From the NCBI GenBank assembly GCA_010909165.1, contig VJWM01000182.1:310001-374000 (forward strand): a stretch of 64,000 bases of DNA, in the 5' to 3' direction. The stretch is from Anthoceros angustus. Lineage: Eukaryota > Streptophyta > Anthocerotopsida > Anthocerotales > Anthocerotaceae. Below are positions 11,148 through 21,418 of the stretch, in pieces. Under the pieces are notes generated by a model. The model did not search any database, had not been told where the DNA came from, and saw only the letters and a program-made list of their open reading frames with translations. A program made the translations under genes and the position numbers. The number at the start of each line of letters is the position of its first letter. The first letter of the stretch is position 1.

Positions 11148-11520
11148 AGAAATAATGTATGCATAACATATCAAGAACTGTATGCATAACATATCAAGTA
11201 CTGTATGCATAACATATTAAGTAGAACTAAGCTAAGTCGAGAAAATAATTGAACTAAAGAGCTTCTAGGGCATAGGCCAAGGGCAAGCGGGCAAGTCCAG
11301 TCGCCGAGAGTAGTTGGGCCAATGCCGCCAATAAGCTCCAAGCTAAGGAGCTAGCCTCCTATACAAGGATAGGCTACCTAGAAGTCTAGTGTGGCATGTT
11401 CTTTTGTTGTGTTCAAGGTCCTTGTATCTCTAACTAGCAATACTCTATATTGTAGGGGGAGTATATGTTTGTATGTTATGAAGAGACTATTTTCACTAGC
11501 ATGGTAGTTCCAAGAATTTA
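11148..11520 (+). mobile_element. LTR-like remnant with 23-bp tandem repeats
   Basis: It opens with TGTTAGAAATAATG, the kind of start common in plant Copia LTRs. Three units of about 22-23 bp (tgtatgcataacatatcaag) follow at 11157, 11179 and 11202. Further on there is a ctatattgtaggggga segment like that in the LTR-like remnant at 43709. No internal gag/pol region and no target duplication were found, so limits are approximate. Confidence 0.35.
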
Positions 11521-12083
11521 GATTGTGTTGTCCCCAGTGCACCTTTAATATGATACTAATGCCCGATGGACTAGGATACTTAATATTAATGCACATCTAG
11601 GGTCTTTAGAGATGTGCATTAATGCACATCTAGCAAGCCGAACTAAGCTCCTTGCAGGAAAAGCGAAACATCCATTGCACACACTCTATTGTGTAACTTA
11701 TCTTTTGAACGCAACTACTCCACTCACAATAGAAAAAGCAAAAAATATAATGTGCTCCAGCAAGCACAAAAGGAAAGATAAATCATAACTAATCTGGTTA
11801 AACTAATCACAAACTATTTCATAAATTCCTAAATTGTAATTACAATTGGCTTCAAAGAAACCCTAAACTCTAATTTCCATACACACACACACACCATCAC
11901 AATTGTTCCGAAGCCCCTCAGGCCCCGGGCTGCTAGCAGGATGAGAGTGCATGTGGAAGAATGGTGGATTGCCAACATGTATGACAGAGGGCAGGGCGCA
12001 AGGAAAATGTGAGAAACATGGGTGCACGTGGTGCGGTCATGCGAAGGCTACTATAAGGTCATACACATATCCAGAACAGCGTC
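11521..12083. other. intergenic, no gene seen
   Basis: AT-rich sequence with a short CA run near 11881 and a repeated gatgtgcattaatgcacatc palindrome near 11610-11630. I see no coding region. Confidence 0.4.
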
Positions 12084-13522
12084 TGTGTAGAAAGGGGTTC
12101 TCCTAAAACCCCTTTTGGCACACGGACATGGCCGGACCCCTTTTTGCACTTGAAAAAATCCGCACTATAATCAGCCTTTTTGGTATTTCTCTGCAGACAT
12201 GTCACCCGCAACCTTTTGAATAATTGTTTTAATACACGTTATTTGAGATTGCAGATTGCAAGTACATGGCAAAAACCTAAAGTCCCATTCTCGTTCAGCT
12301 TTTTCTTTCAAACTGGACACAGAATTCATGCGCAAACTTGTGCGCGCACATCTAAGCAGTCTCAACACACACATGATTGCGGTGTTGACTCTCTAAAATG
12401 TTTAGAGTTTTTAGGGCTTGCTGTAATTCTGGTGTGCAAACTTGTTTGCGCACCAACCTTTCATTCATACCAGTCAATCCTCAGACTATACTCTCGCTCT
12501 GGGAATTTTACAGGACTTCTTGACCTTCTTGACCCTTCTTAACCTTGGGTGCGCGCACTTGTGCATGCACCTGGGCCTCCTATGTGTGTCCAAATGGCTT
12601 AGGCCAAATGGACACACATTTATAAGAACGCCGTGATTAAGCATCCTGAGCTTAGATCGGGACTTAGATGGGGTGCCTGAAGGGAGTGGATGCCCTTGGT
12701 GCAAGTAGCTTAGGCACACCATAGTACAAGTTGTTAAGTAACAAGTCCCATGACGGAAATCCGTCCTTAGTGGACTAAAATAAAATTCATCTTCTTCTTC
12801 TTCTCCTTGCCCCCTGGTGCGCGCACAAGTGCGCGCACCTGGGCTGGCCCCCTTGCCCCCTTGTGCGCGCACCTGGGCCCCCTTGCCCCCTGGTGCACGC
12901 ACTTGTTCATCCAGCTGGGCCCCCTTGCATGTTTGATGATAACCCGGCACTAGGTCACCGCCAAAAAAGACGGAAACACCGTAAAGGATAAAAAGGGGAT
13001 AGAGTGTTCTTCGGCGCATTAGGGCATAAGATAGATATATGAGAGCGGTCTCGGTGAACCTCCGCCGATGTCTCCTACTTGTTATTTTGTCGGGAGTTCC
13101 GGCACATCCTCAAACCTCCAAAAGGACATGTTTCCCCATGAGAAGATTATTTTTCGCGTGCTTATTGCACAGTGTGCGCACAAGTTTGCGCATAGCGTTG
13201 TACCAGGTGCGCACTTATGCGCGCCTAGGCCCCCCTGGTATACAAAAACATACAAAACCACACAAAATGCAGAAACTACGGACATGACGAAATTATGGAA
13301 CAATGAGGTCACTGGCCCTTCATCACATCGACTAAATCGCCATGAACCTAAGTACAAGGCGGCAGCGCGGTGTAAATAACTCAGAAAGTGGTGCCGGAGC
13401 CGAGAATGCCCGAAACCGATGAATGAACACCTACAAAAACCAAACCAACTTCAATTTCCGGCGAAATAGGGTTGGGATTTTTTCCAAAACCCCTTTTGAC
13501 AGGAGAAACCCCTTTCTACACA
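12084..13522. mobile_element. TIR element of about 1.44 kb rich in GTGCGCGCAC palindromes
   Basis: The ends form terminal inverted repeats of 21-22 bp: TGTGTAGAAAGGGGTTCTCCT at 12084-12104 and AGGAGAAACCCCTTTCTACACA (one extra base) at 13501-13522. Each is followed inward by a small palindrome built on AAAACCCCTTTT. The interior has no transposase. It contains repeated self-complementary GTGCGCGCAC-type motifs near 12334, 12437, 12549, 12818-12840, 12864 and 13176-13225, often in pairs and followed by CTGGG. A SINE copy is inserted at 12583-12803. This looks like a non-autonomous DNA transposon. No target-site duplication is obvious. Confidence 0.5.
12583..12803 (+). mobile_element. 5S-rRNA-like SINE, copy 1
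   Basis: The head (12583 to about 12700) aligns by eye to plant 5S rRNA. In particular ATAAGAACGCCGTGATTAAGC parallels the box A region and GGACTTAGATGGGGTG parallels the intermediate element and box C of the internal Pol III promoter. A unique body follows, then a hairpin (GACGG 12752-12756, CCGTC 12761-12765), CCTTAGTGGAC, AATAAAATTC and a TTC-repeat tail. It is nested in the TIR element. Two further copies lie at 21052 and 50342. Confidence 0.6.
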
Positions 13523-14099
13523 ATCCCTGACAGGGATGATTTCTTGTGTCCTCCAATGTGAGTTTTATAGTATTTTCTGTTTAAAAAAATGAGAAATGTA
13601 TCTTGCCAAACTAGAGACTAGGAGCGATCTCCACTTCATAGGAGACCTTGTTGAGCTTCGCACTTATCTATTAAGAGTATAGGAAAACCTAGCAACATTG
13701 CGAAAAAAGGGAGGAACCCATAGTGTTGATATTGAGATTGCAAATGAAGTTACATATTTTCATGTATAAAATATTTTTTATTTATTTCAGAGTATCATTG
13801 CACTTACATGTTATTCCTATTAGAAGGTTCATTTATTCTCATTGAGATCCCTCCCAAAACCTATTGAGGCCCAACTTTTAATTAGATTTCATGCCTTTCT
13901 AATATATTCTTTCTATGATATGCTTTATGCTACTATGGATTTGAGATTCGTACATATATTCAATTTGGGCCAGATAACATATTGCTTCAAAATATTCTGA
14001 TTCTTTTCTTCTACCTATATAATTTAGTAAATAATTCATTAAAAACTACAATGAACATAATTTTTTTCCATATCGGCCTAAGGACTCATACTCATTTGA
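13523..14099. other. AT-rich upstream region of the Gnk2-like gene
   Basis: AT-rich DNA without a recognisable gene. It should hold the promoter of the gene starting at 14100. Confidence 0.4.
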
Positions 14100-14540
14100 A
14101 TGAGCAAAATGCAGTTTTTTCCAAAATATCATTCAAAGTTAGCAATAGTTTGTTTCTACTTTATTTGTATTTCAATATTTTACATCAAGCCAAAAGTGCA
14201 AGCAAATCTTGATTCAGTGAAGTATGAGTGCAATGAACTTTCTTATGATGATGGCTCAACATATGCAAGAGCTGTGAAGACAATTCTACAAGATATTTTG
14301 GAGCATGCAGATGATAAAATTGTTTACAATTTACCAGGTTACAAAAACTCAGAACTTATTGAAGGTAATTCATATGTTTATGGAAATAGCTATTGCGAAG
14401 ATGTAGTTTATTATGCTTGTAAACAATGTTTGATGGATGCAATCCAAGTTTTACAAGCTGTGTGTACCAATATGGCGGGAGTTAAAATTCAAACCACCGG
14501 TCCCTCATGTTTTGTAAGATATGAGGAGTATCGTTTTTAG
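14100..14540 (+). CDS. single-domain Gnk2/DUF26 secreted cysteine-rich protein
   Basis: A single exon encodes 146 residues. Residues about 10-36 form a signal peptide with a hydrophobic core (LAIVCFYFICISIFYI). The rest is one Gnk2-homologous (DUF26, stress-antifungal) domain: the YGNSYCEDVVYYACKQC block carries the family cysteine motif (here C-x7-C-x2-C rather than the usual C-x8-C-x2-C), followed by C477-like TGPSCFVRYEEYRF, the closing strand of the domain. Proteins of this type, such as ginkbilobin-2, are apoplastic, and some bind mannose and inhibit fungi. Single-domain forms without kinase are usual in seedless plants. Start could also be the second ATG three codons on. The gene is AT-rich, unlike the GC-rich lectins around it, and seems intact. 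Confidence 0.75.
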   Translation: MSKMQFFPKYHSKLAIVCFYFICISIFYIKPKVQANLDSVKYECNELSYDDGSTYARAVKTILQDILEHADDKIVYNLPGYKNSELIEGNSYVYGNSYCEDVVYYACKQCLMDAIQVLQAVCTNMAGVKIQTTGPSCFVRYEEYRF

Positions 14541-14980
14541 CTAGTAGTCACTTGTTTATTATTTATATTATTATTCAAGTTATCAATAAAAATATAGATA
14601 TTGTGTTAAAGAATAATACAACCATAAACAATAAATACATTATGACACTTTTATTGACCTTTTAAGGGCCTACCACAACGACAGGGACGGGGTTGACCTC
14701 CCCCTTTCCAGTATCGTGGCATATTGCAGGCAACGGATTTTTATCGCCTTGCAAAGGGCGTTGGCTAGTGCCATCTTTAGACGATCACGAGTGCTGTAGA
14801 AGCGGCATCGGCAGCACCAGTGGTAAGTAAGCCCTTCCCTATCTTGGATGGCGACATCTTGGGGGTGGTGGTTATAGGGTAGATTAATGTAGAGGCACGC
14901 CCTTGGCCTGGTGTCCCGTCATCGTGGTCCCCTTCCGCCTCGGGGTAGATGGGATTTCCCATCTAGTTCTTTTTATAAAA
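14541..14980. other. intergenic, no gene seen
   Basis: The first part is the AT-rich 3' flank of the Gnk2-like gene. The rest is of mixed composition with no family resemblance in any frame. Confidence 0.4.
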
Positions 14981-14984
14981 TCTC

Positions 14985-15087
14985 CACATTCTCTTTTTAT
15001 TGACTTCTCTTTTTATTGACCCTTTGTCTCCACATTCTCTTTTTATTGACCCTTTGTCTCCACATTCTCTTTTTATTGACCCTTTGT
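14985..15087. repeat. 30-bp minisatellite
   Basis: About three units of a 30-bp sequence (tctccacattctctttttat then tgaccctttg) in tandem, the first with an internal partial duplication. Confidence 0.85.
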
Positions 15088-15111
15088 TGTGACCTAAACA
15101 TGTTCACAATA

Positions 15112-15580
15112 CTAGTTGTTGCGTTGAAGAGAAATTGAAAAGCTCGTCAAATCGAGAGGGTAGGAGAGGAGACGCTTTGCCCGAGATTTCTCTGGAGACA
15201 CAGCTATGACATGGGAATGAGCGTTGGAATCCACCCGGACGGTCACCTTCACCCGAGAATCGGCCTCGTGCGTGACGATAGCGCTGGCATCTGGAGTGGT
15301 GATGGACACAATTGCGTGGATATCCAGCCCGATGTGGGGAACTGGGGGGTGGCGTTATCCCGACTCTGGGATGGCGGATGTGAAGCTGGTGGAGAAGGAG
15401 GCGGGCTTCTTGGTGGAGGGATCGATGAGGGCCACGGGGTCGGTTCGGAAGGCGCCCGCCGAGCTGTGGATGCTGGAGGCTGGGACCAGCAGCCCCAAGA
15501 AGGAGCCGGCGTCCGCCTAGAACGCGATCTGGCTCATCGTGACCGGAGCGCAGCACACACCGGCTGCAGGAGGAAGCCAG
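15112..15580 (-). pseudogene. legume-lectin-domain protein, copy 4, truncated
   Basis: The minus strand retains a 5' lectin segment in one frame and a 3' segment in another (PDASAIVTHEAD, KVTVRVDSNAHSH). The central part from the sugar-site strand to the metal-binding loop is deleted, and the end is cut before the conserved C-terminal strand. Around 15560-15580 the start-codon context is present but the ATG is gone (gccagcc instead of gccatgg). It is non-functional. Confidence 0.7.
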
Positions 15581-17239
15581 CCAGGGCTGGACACAGGCTC
15601 GTGGGCATCGTCCGGACGGGGCTCATCTATCAAGTATTAAACAAAGACCTGTAGTCATTTATGGGTCAAGCATGCACGTGGGGAGAAGCGAGGGGACCAG
15701 GGGAGATGCACAAGCATTCAGTTTGCATGTATGCAGACTGAGGAAGGATACGTACGGACTTGTTTCAGGAGGCTGCTTCCATTCCTCTAAGCCAGGTATG
15801 GCCTGGAATCTGCACGTTCCAGATCTCTCACAGCATTTGCAGCATGCGAATGACTGCCTGACGCGATCCCTGGCAATATCTTGCCACTCTGCCGCCTGGC
15901 ATTGTTGTGGGCCACAACAATATGCTTGCTTCTGTGTTGCCTTACATTGCATTGCTCCAAGTACCAAGTGCCGTGATGGAGAAGAACTAAAATCCTTCAA
16001 GGATTGGGCATGGAGACCGGATGATGGTCGTGGAACATTTCAGAAAGGCCTGCAGCCTTCCTTTCTGAGCAGTGAACAGTGCACAGGTGGGGCTACACCT
16101 GAAAAGATGGCTCCGTCAGGTACGGCTCGACGCTCTCACCCGACGTCGCTCATCACAGGGCCATAGCCCAACAGGACAGAAGGAAGCCTGCTAAGCGACA
16201 AGGAGATGGGTCACAGCACATTCAGGTGGGGAGGAGCGGGGGGGCCCAGGAGAGCCGCTCAAGCATTCAGTCCGGATGTATGTGGACTGCTTCGCCAATG
16301 TCGTCCAGCCGGGAAGGAAGTTTCATCGACCAGGCACTAGCACGTGCTGGTCACCGTTGCTGGCTCCTCTTGAAGCTTCCATTGCTTTGAAATCGATCCT
16401 TCGACGCCTGTAACGAGATGTAGTACAGCAAATTCATCTGATTACCTCTTACGCGATGAGGCGTTGATGAGTGTTTACCATCCATGCAGTCCAATTTGGA
16501 CAGGGATGGCATTGGACACAACATTCACATTCACACTAGTCACCCCCCACGAGAAAAAGCAACATTCTCTGGCGTACGCACTTGAGCACTGACCACTTCA
16601 GAATTCTCACGATCCAATGGCTGGTGAAGGCGCTTGCTAGCAGAATGCATAATTTGCAGTACAGAATCAGCGATGCGAATCAGAGCGAGGCGAATGCATT
16701 TGAATGAATCCCAACCACAACTGGACGGAATTGCGGACCTGCAGGGATGGAAGTGAAGGCGCTTGCTAACAGAAGGCGTCCTCTCCTGTACATAATCAGC
16801 GAGGAACTTTATTTCTGTGGCGCGCACTCTGGGCGCATTTGCGATTTGAACAGTGCGTTTGTGGCATGGAAAGCGTATTATTCGCTTGCAACGCACACAA
16901 CACAACACAACACAACATAGAGGAAAGATAGATATGGTCCCTTATTGAGGTGAGAAAACGATGGGAAGAGCCCATCCAAAAGGGAACAACCAAAGGGACC
17001 CGGGGTTGAGATGGAGAGGAGCAACTGAGCTCCCCACCTGAAGTCACCTACTCCATCCACAATGTGATATGCAGGAAGAATAAACGGCCTGCAAACCACG
17101 GAGATAGAGAAAGATGCGTCACCTACTGTCGTCGCCTTGTGGAGGATCGCCGTTCAGAGCGTCCCTTCAAGGGCAATTGAAACCCGCTCTGTCGGAAGTA
17201 TGCTGTGAAGTATGCTGTGAAGTATGCTGGAAAGAAAGA
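15581..17239. other. lectin-flanking duplicated DNA, no intact gene
   Basis: This stretch shares blocks with 80-640 (for example 15898-15917 with 84-103). A short CAACA repeat sits at 16898-16917. I see no convincing coding region; the last 150 bp are the 3' flank of lectin copy 5. Confidence 0.4.
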
Positions 17240-18070
17240 TCAGAACCACGTCTGGAAGGACCAAGAGTAGACGAAATTGTCCTCCGTGGCAAAGCCGCTG
17301 GCAGCCGTGAATCCCACATACGAGCTCGGGTTGATGATGCTTGCCAAATCGAGAGACTCGTAGGAGAAGAGATGCGTTGCCTGGGATTTGTGGGCGGGTT
17401 CCTTAGCGGCAGACGCAACCAATTCATGCCTTCGAGCGTCGTAATCCACCCAGACGGTCACCTTCTGCGGATCGACACCCTCTACGACGATACCGTCGGC
17501 AGTCGCCGAGACAACGGACACGATGCTGTTGACATCCAGCCCGAAGTGGGGAACTGCGGGGTCGTTGAAATCCCCATTCTGGTAGGTGTCGATCTCCAGC
17601 GCAACCGTCTTGATAGCGGGGTCCCCGTTGGCATACACCGTGGGGTCGAAGATCCCCAAGTACTCCCCTTGACTGGATATGGCGGCAGCGGGTGTGGGCT
17701 TGATCACAAACGCCAGCCCGTCGCCGGTGTTTGCCAAATTCTCCGTCGTGATGGCAAATGTGAAGCTGGTGCTGAAGGAGGCGGGCTTCTTGGTGGAGGG
17801 GTCGACGAAGGCCACGGGCTTGGTTCGGAACGCACCTCCCGCGCTGTCTTGGGTGGGGTTTGGGCCCAGCAGCCCAACGTAGGAGCCGTTGTCCGCGTAG
17901 TACGCACTCTCGCTCAACGTGATGCCCGACTGCGCGTTCCACTGGCCGATGCTGAAGCTCACAATTGGAGGTTGAAGGAGCCGGCCCGTCGCCGCGCTGG
18001 AGACAACGGAAAGGAGCAGAGCAAGAAGCACACAATGGAGCGACCAGGTGGAGGTCGAGGAGGAAGCCAT
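17240..18070 (-). CDS. secreted legume-lectin-domain protein (copy 5, intact)
   Basis: A single exon encodes 276 residues, starting at the array's MASSST codon at 18070. A signal peptide (core CVLLALLLSVVSSAATG) is followed by the legume-lectin fold beginning PPIVSFSIGQW. Metal ligands are complete in VALEIDTYQNGDFNDPAVPH; the loop is longer by three residues than in copy 3 and has Tyr at the aromatic position. The sugar-site Asp lies in TGDGLAFVIKP and the glycine loop is GEYLGIF. The last strand NNFVYSWSF, here DNFVYSWSF, closes the domain. No transmembrane or kinase part is present. It is more diverged from copies 1 and 3 than they are from each other, so it is probably the older branch of the array. 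Sugar specificity cannot be read from the sequence. Confidence 0.88.
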   Translation of the reverse strand: MASSSTSTWSLHCVLLALLLSVVSSAATGRLLQPPIVSFSIGQWNAQSGITLSESAYYADNGSYVGLLGPNPTQDSAGGAFRTKPVAFVDPSTKKPASFSTSFTFAITTENLANTGDGLAFVIKPTPAAAISSQGEYLGIFDPTVYANGDPAIKTVALEIDTYQNGDFNDPAVPHFGLDVNSIVSVVSATADGIVVEGVDPQKVTVWVDYDARRHELVASAAKEPAHKSQATHLFSYESLDLASIINPSSYVGFTAASGFATEDNFVYSWSFQTWF

Positions 18071-18130
18071 GGCTGGGCTGGTGGTGTTGGGCACTGGGCA
18101 CTATTGTTGATGTTGCATTCCCTGCCATCG

Positions 18131-18140
18131 CTCTATATGT
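18131..18140 (-). promoter_or_regulatory. possible TATA box of lectin copy 5
   Basis: The minus strand reads ACATATAGAG about 65 nt upstream of the ATG at 18070, at a plausible distance for a plant TATA box. Confidence 0.4.
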
Positions 18141-18829
18141 AGGAGGCAAATCCAATGGATTGGGCATGCATGGCGGGATTGATGGTCAAATTTGCCAGTG
18201 GAAAGTATGTTAAGAAAAATGTGCAGTCTTATATGTAATGCTTTCCACTGTTCCAGGCTTCCTCCCATGAGACTGCGTCAGGTACGGGCTGACGTAGGCT
18301 TCATGCGACGCCGCTCATCTCGATCTCACGGTCACCCACCATGTCTCAGCCGTAGCCGAACACAACAGAAGGAGCGACAAGGACTTGGGTCTCGCAGCAT
18401 TCACGTGGGAAGGGGAGCTGATGCTGAAGCATCCATTCTAGACGACAAAGGCCAGCCTGAGGGGTGCATGCATGTGAGGGGCTCCATCAAAGCGGTGGAT
18501 GTATGTGGAGTCGTGGACTACTTTGCCACTGTCATCCAGCTGTGAAGGAAACCTGCAAACTTGTTTCAGGAAAAGCTTGACTTGACCTGACCACACACTA
18601 CGGCGTGACAAGTCTGTCAGCCATTGCTGGATCCTTTTCTATGTATGCATGGTCCATTATTGGACCATGAAGGCGGCGTCATTCCTTGCTCAAACTTTGA
18701 ACTTTAGATGTGATTCATCGTATTCGAAGTTGTGGCCAGAAAGGAGCATCTCATGTACACTGTAAAACACAACAAATCCATCATTCCATTCTGATTATGT
18801 ATCTCACTTATGATAAGATGTGGATCACT
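18141..18829. other. intergenic, no gene seen
   Basis: This is the upstream flank of lectin copy 5. A short palindrome (TGGTCC, six bases, GGACCA) lies near 18650-18667. No gene is recognised. Confidence 0.4.
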
Positions 18830-19990
18830 TGTCCCAGTGTGGACAGGGCTCGGTCAAAAACCTGGCGTGCATCTTCCAGTTCACAGCATTTGGCATACTT
18901 GTCCACCAGGCAGGTGCCAGCATTACGTTACCCAGCAGTCCTCTTTCCACAGTCAATGAATGCAGCTGCCTGCCCTTCTGTGAGGCACTAGTACTGGCTT
19001 GCACAGGCCTTCAGAAGCAAGCAAAAGTAACGTGGTTAGCAAAACTCCGCCCCTCCTGCTCCTTTCCACAGACTGTGAGTGCCCCTGCCTGCTCTTCTTA
19101 AGGCACTAGTACTTGCCCAGGCCTCAGAAGGCAAGCAAAAGCAGCAACATGGTTAGCCAAGATCTGCCCCTCCTGCACCATTTGTCCATACAGAACAAGT
19201 GCCTCATGTCCGAGCCCTTGCTCGACATACCCAGCTATCAGGGTGTCACCACATTTTTTGTGTTCGAGCTCTCAAAAACCTGGCATGCATCTTCCCCAGT
19301 TCCCCACACTTTGCACACCCAGGTATCAGGGCATTCATTCCTTGTCACCAACTCCGTGGTGGCCATGCTGTCAAAAAAAGCTGGCATGCATCTTCAGTTC
19401 GCCGCATTTTTCATACGTGTCCACCAGGCAGTTGCCAACAAACAAGTCAGGAGGAATCCCACTCTGCGCCACATCGCAGTCCACTTTTCTGCCAGATTCC
19501 AAGTCGGCAGCACATGCACAAGCTAGAATGGCATACAAAAAGACGTGAGCATCCACCTTCACTCCTGACCTACGCCCATCTCATGTTATAGTTGTATGAC
19601 CTCCTTACGTTTCCCACGCTTAGCCTACGCAGAAATTCATGGAAAACCACATTGAGGCATCTGATTCGCCCACCCTGGTGAACACATCCATGGCCCCCTG
19701 CAGAATACCTCCACATGCATCCATGCGCAAGATATGGTTCCCCAAGTATGAGCCCGCTCGTAGCCAAGTTGATTGACAGTGACTGCATGAACTCGTCGCC
19801 CCACAACAAGATCCTCCGTATCTCCACCCTGTTTTAGCACAGTGGAAAAACAGAGACTGAGAAATAGCAGTCAGTGTCCGCCAGACTCCAGGGCTCCAAC
19901 GGTCTCAGAAAGCTTCCCCTGCTGACATAACATGCTCACGATTCCAGCCCTCACGACGGCCATTGCCGATCCCCCACGCTTGCCAGGTTC
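18830..19990 (-). pseudogene. PPR gene relic B
   Basis: Scattered minus-strand blocks have PPR character: GKLSETVGALES and DLVVGRRVHAVTVNQLG near 19990-19720, and VDAHVFLYAILACACA with DLFVGNCLVDTYEKCGEL at 19560-19400 (the VGNxLVDxYxKCG signature of plant PLS-type repeats). Frames are broken repeatedly. The block matches relic A at 3712-4310 in order and sequence, which shows a segmental duplication. Confidence 0.6.
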
Positions 19991-20017
19991 ACGCTTAGCC
20001 GGAGAGCTCGACTAGGA

Positions 20018-20050
20018 AGGAGAGGCACCATGAGTCATGGTGCCTCTCCT
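20018..20050. repeat. perfect 33-bp palindrome
   Basis: Arms AGGAGAGGCACCATGA (20018-20033) and TCATGGTGCCTCTCCT (20035-20050) are perfectly complementary around one central G. A second small hairpin (AGGAAACC, six bases, GGTTTCCT) follows about 35 bp further on. Confidence 0.9.
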
Positions 20051-21051
20051 GCTCCAGCTCAAACCCCTCATGGTCCATATCCAAGGAAACCAGCTAAGGT
20101 TTCCTCATCAACCAAAGCTGGCTTAACCACAGAACTTGGCAGGACCCCTTAAGCCAGATCTCGCCTGTTGTCCCACCTCAAGGTAGGGTAGGAAAAAATT
20201 GTTGCCACAAGTGCTCCTTTCCTGCACTCGTGGCCATCATGTAAATCGCGTTGGCCAATCAATACATCAATATGTATCTAGTTCTTATATATATATATAT
20301 ATATATTTTATTCATTGATAATTCTTTTTATTAATATTATAGGATAACTATTCACTTGAATTGAGTGAACCCTAATGAGAACTCACTTAGGGTGATAAAA
20401 GGGTGCTTACATAATGAGTGAATAACTAATCCATAGAGGAACCTAGCAGTTAAGTAACCCACACTAGAATTTAGATCGGGTGCTTGTTTTACATTCAAAC
20501 TTCATATATTTTCCTCTTTTTGTCAGATAACCATTCATTATAATTATGTGAACCCTCACTAGAAATACAAATGTTCATAATAGATGCATGGAACGAGTGA
20601 ACCTGTTCACTCAAGTATTGCCCTTGCAAGTGCTCTTTGGAGGACAATAGCTCAACACCGTTCGTGGGAACATGATATGTTGGCTTTAGTGCAAGACTTG
20701 ATAAATTTATCAAAATCCTTAGTCAACGCCCCATAGAACTTCCTGTAGGATGTTTGAAGGATGACTATTAAGGTAAATCCATAGATTTTTTCTTCTCTTA
20801 ATGAATATAAATAAAATAATTCATAGGTATTGGATAACTATTAGATCCTTATAGAGAACCTAATAGTTAAGCCATTCTCACTAGAATTTGGATGAAGCAC
20901 TTGATGTTTCACATTTGAACTTCCTATATTTTCCTCTTATTGTTGGATAACATTCACTTTGATTAAATATACACTCACTAGAAGTGAGAGAGAGTGTTTA
21001 AAGGGTGATTATTTAAACTTCACAGATTTCTCTCTTTTGATTTCTCTCAAA
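20051..21051. other. AT-rich intergenic with diverged direct repeat
   Basis: A TA run lies near 20288-20306. Two diverged copies of a segment of about 125 bp (ending ...tatattttcctctt and ...cactcactag) lie at about 20432-20560 and 20855-20985. No gene is seen. Confidence 0.5.
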
Positions 21052-21250
21052 GTGTGTCTAAATGGCCTAGGCCAAATGGACACACATTTATAAGCCGTGA
21101 TTAAACATCATGAGCTTGGATTCGGTACTTAGATAGGATGCTTAAAGAGAGTGGATGTAGCTTAGACACACCATGGTACAAGTTGTTAATACCAAGTCCA
21201 TGACGGAAATCCGTCCTTAGTGGACTTAAATAAAATTCTTCTTCTTCTTC
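21052..21250 (+). mobile_element. 5S-rRNA-like SINE, copy 2
   Basis: Same architecture as the copy at 12583, with several small deletions in the body (for example loss of the GGATGCCCTTGG segment). It retains the 5' inverted GTGTGTC/GGACACAC ends of the head, the GACGG/CCGTC hairpin at 21202-21215, TAAATAAAATTC and a TTC tail. Confidence 0.6.
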
Positions 21251-21418
21251 ATTCTCTCCTTCGCGTTTAAATACACTTCCTTCTTACTTCTCCATAAGTG
21301 GAGGACCGCAAAATATAAATTTGAGGAAGAGAACCGCGCGGTACTAGCCGGCGACCCTGCAGGGCTGTGTGCTTTTTGAACACAAAGTTATGCAGTTATG
21401 CAGACATGGTGGATAAGG

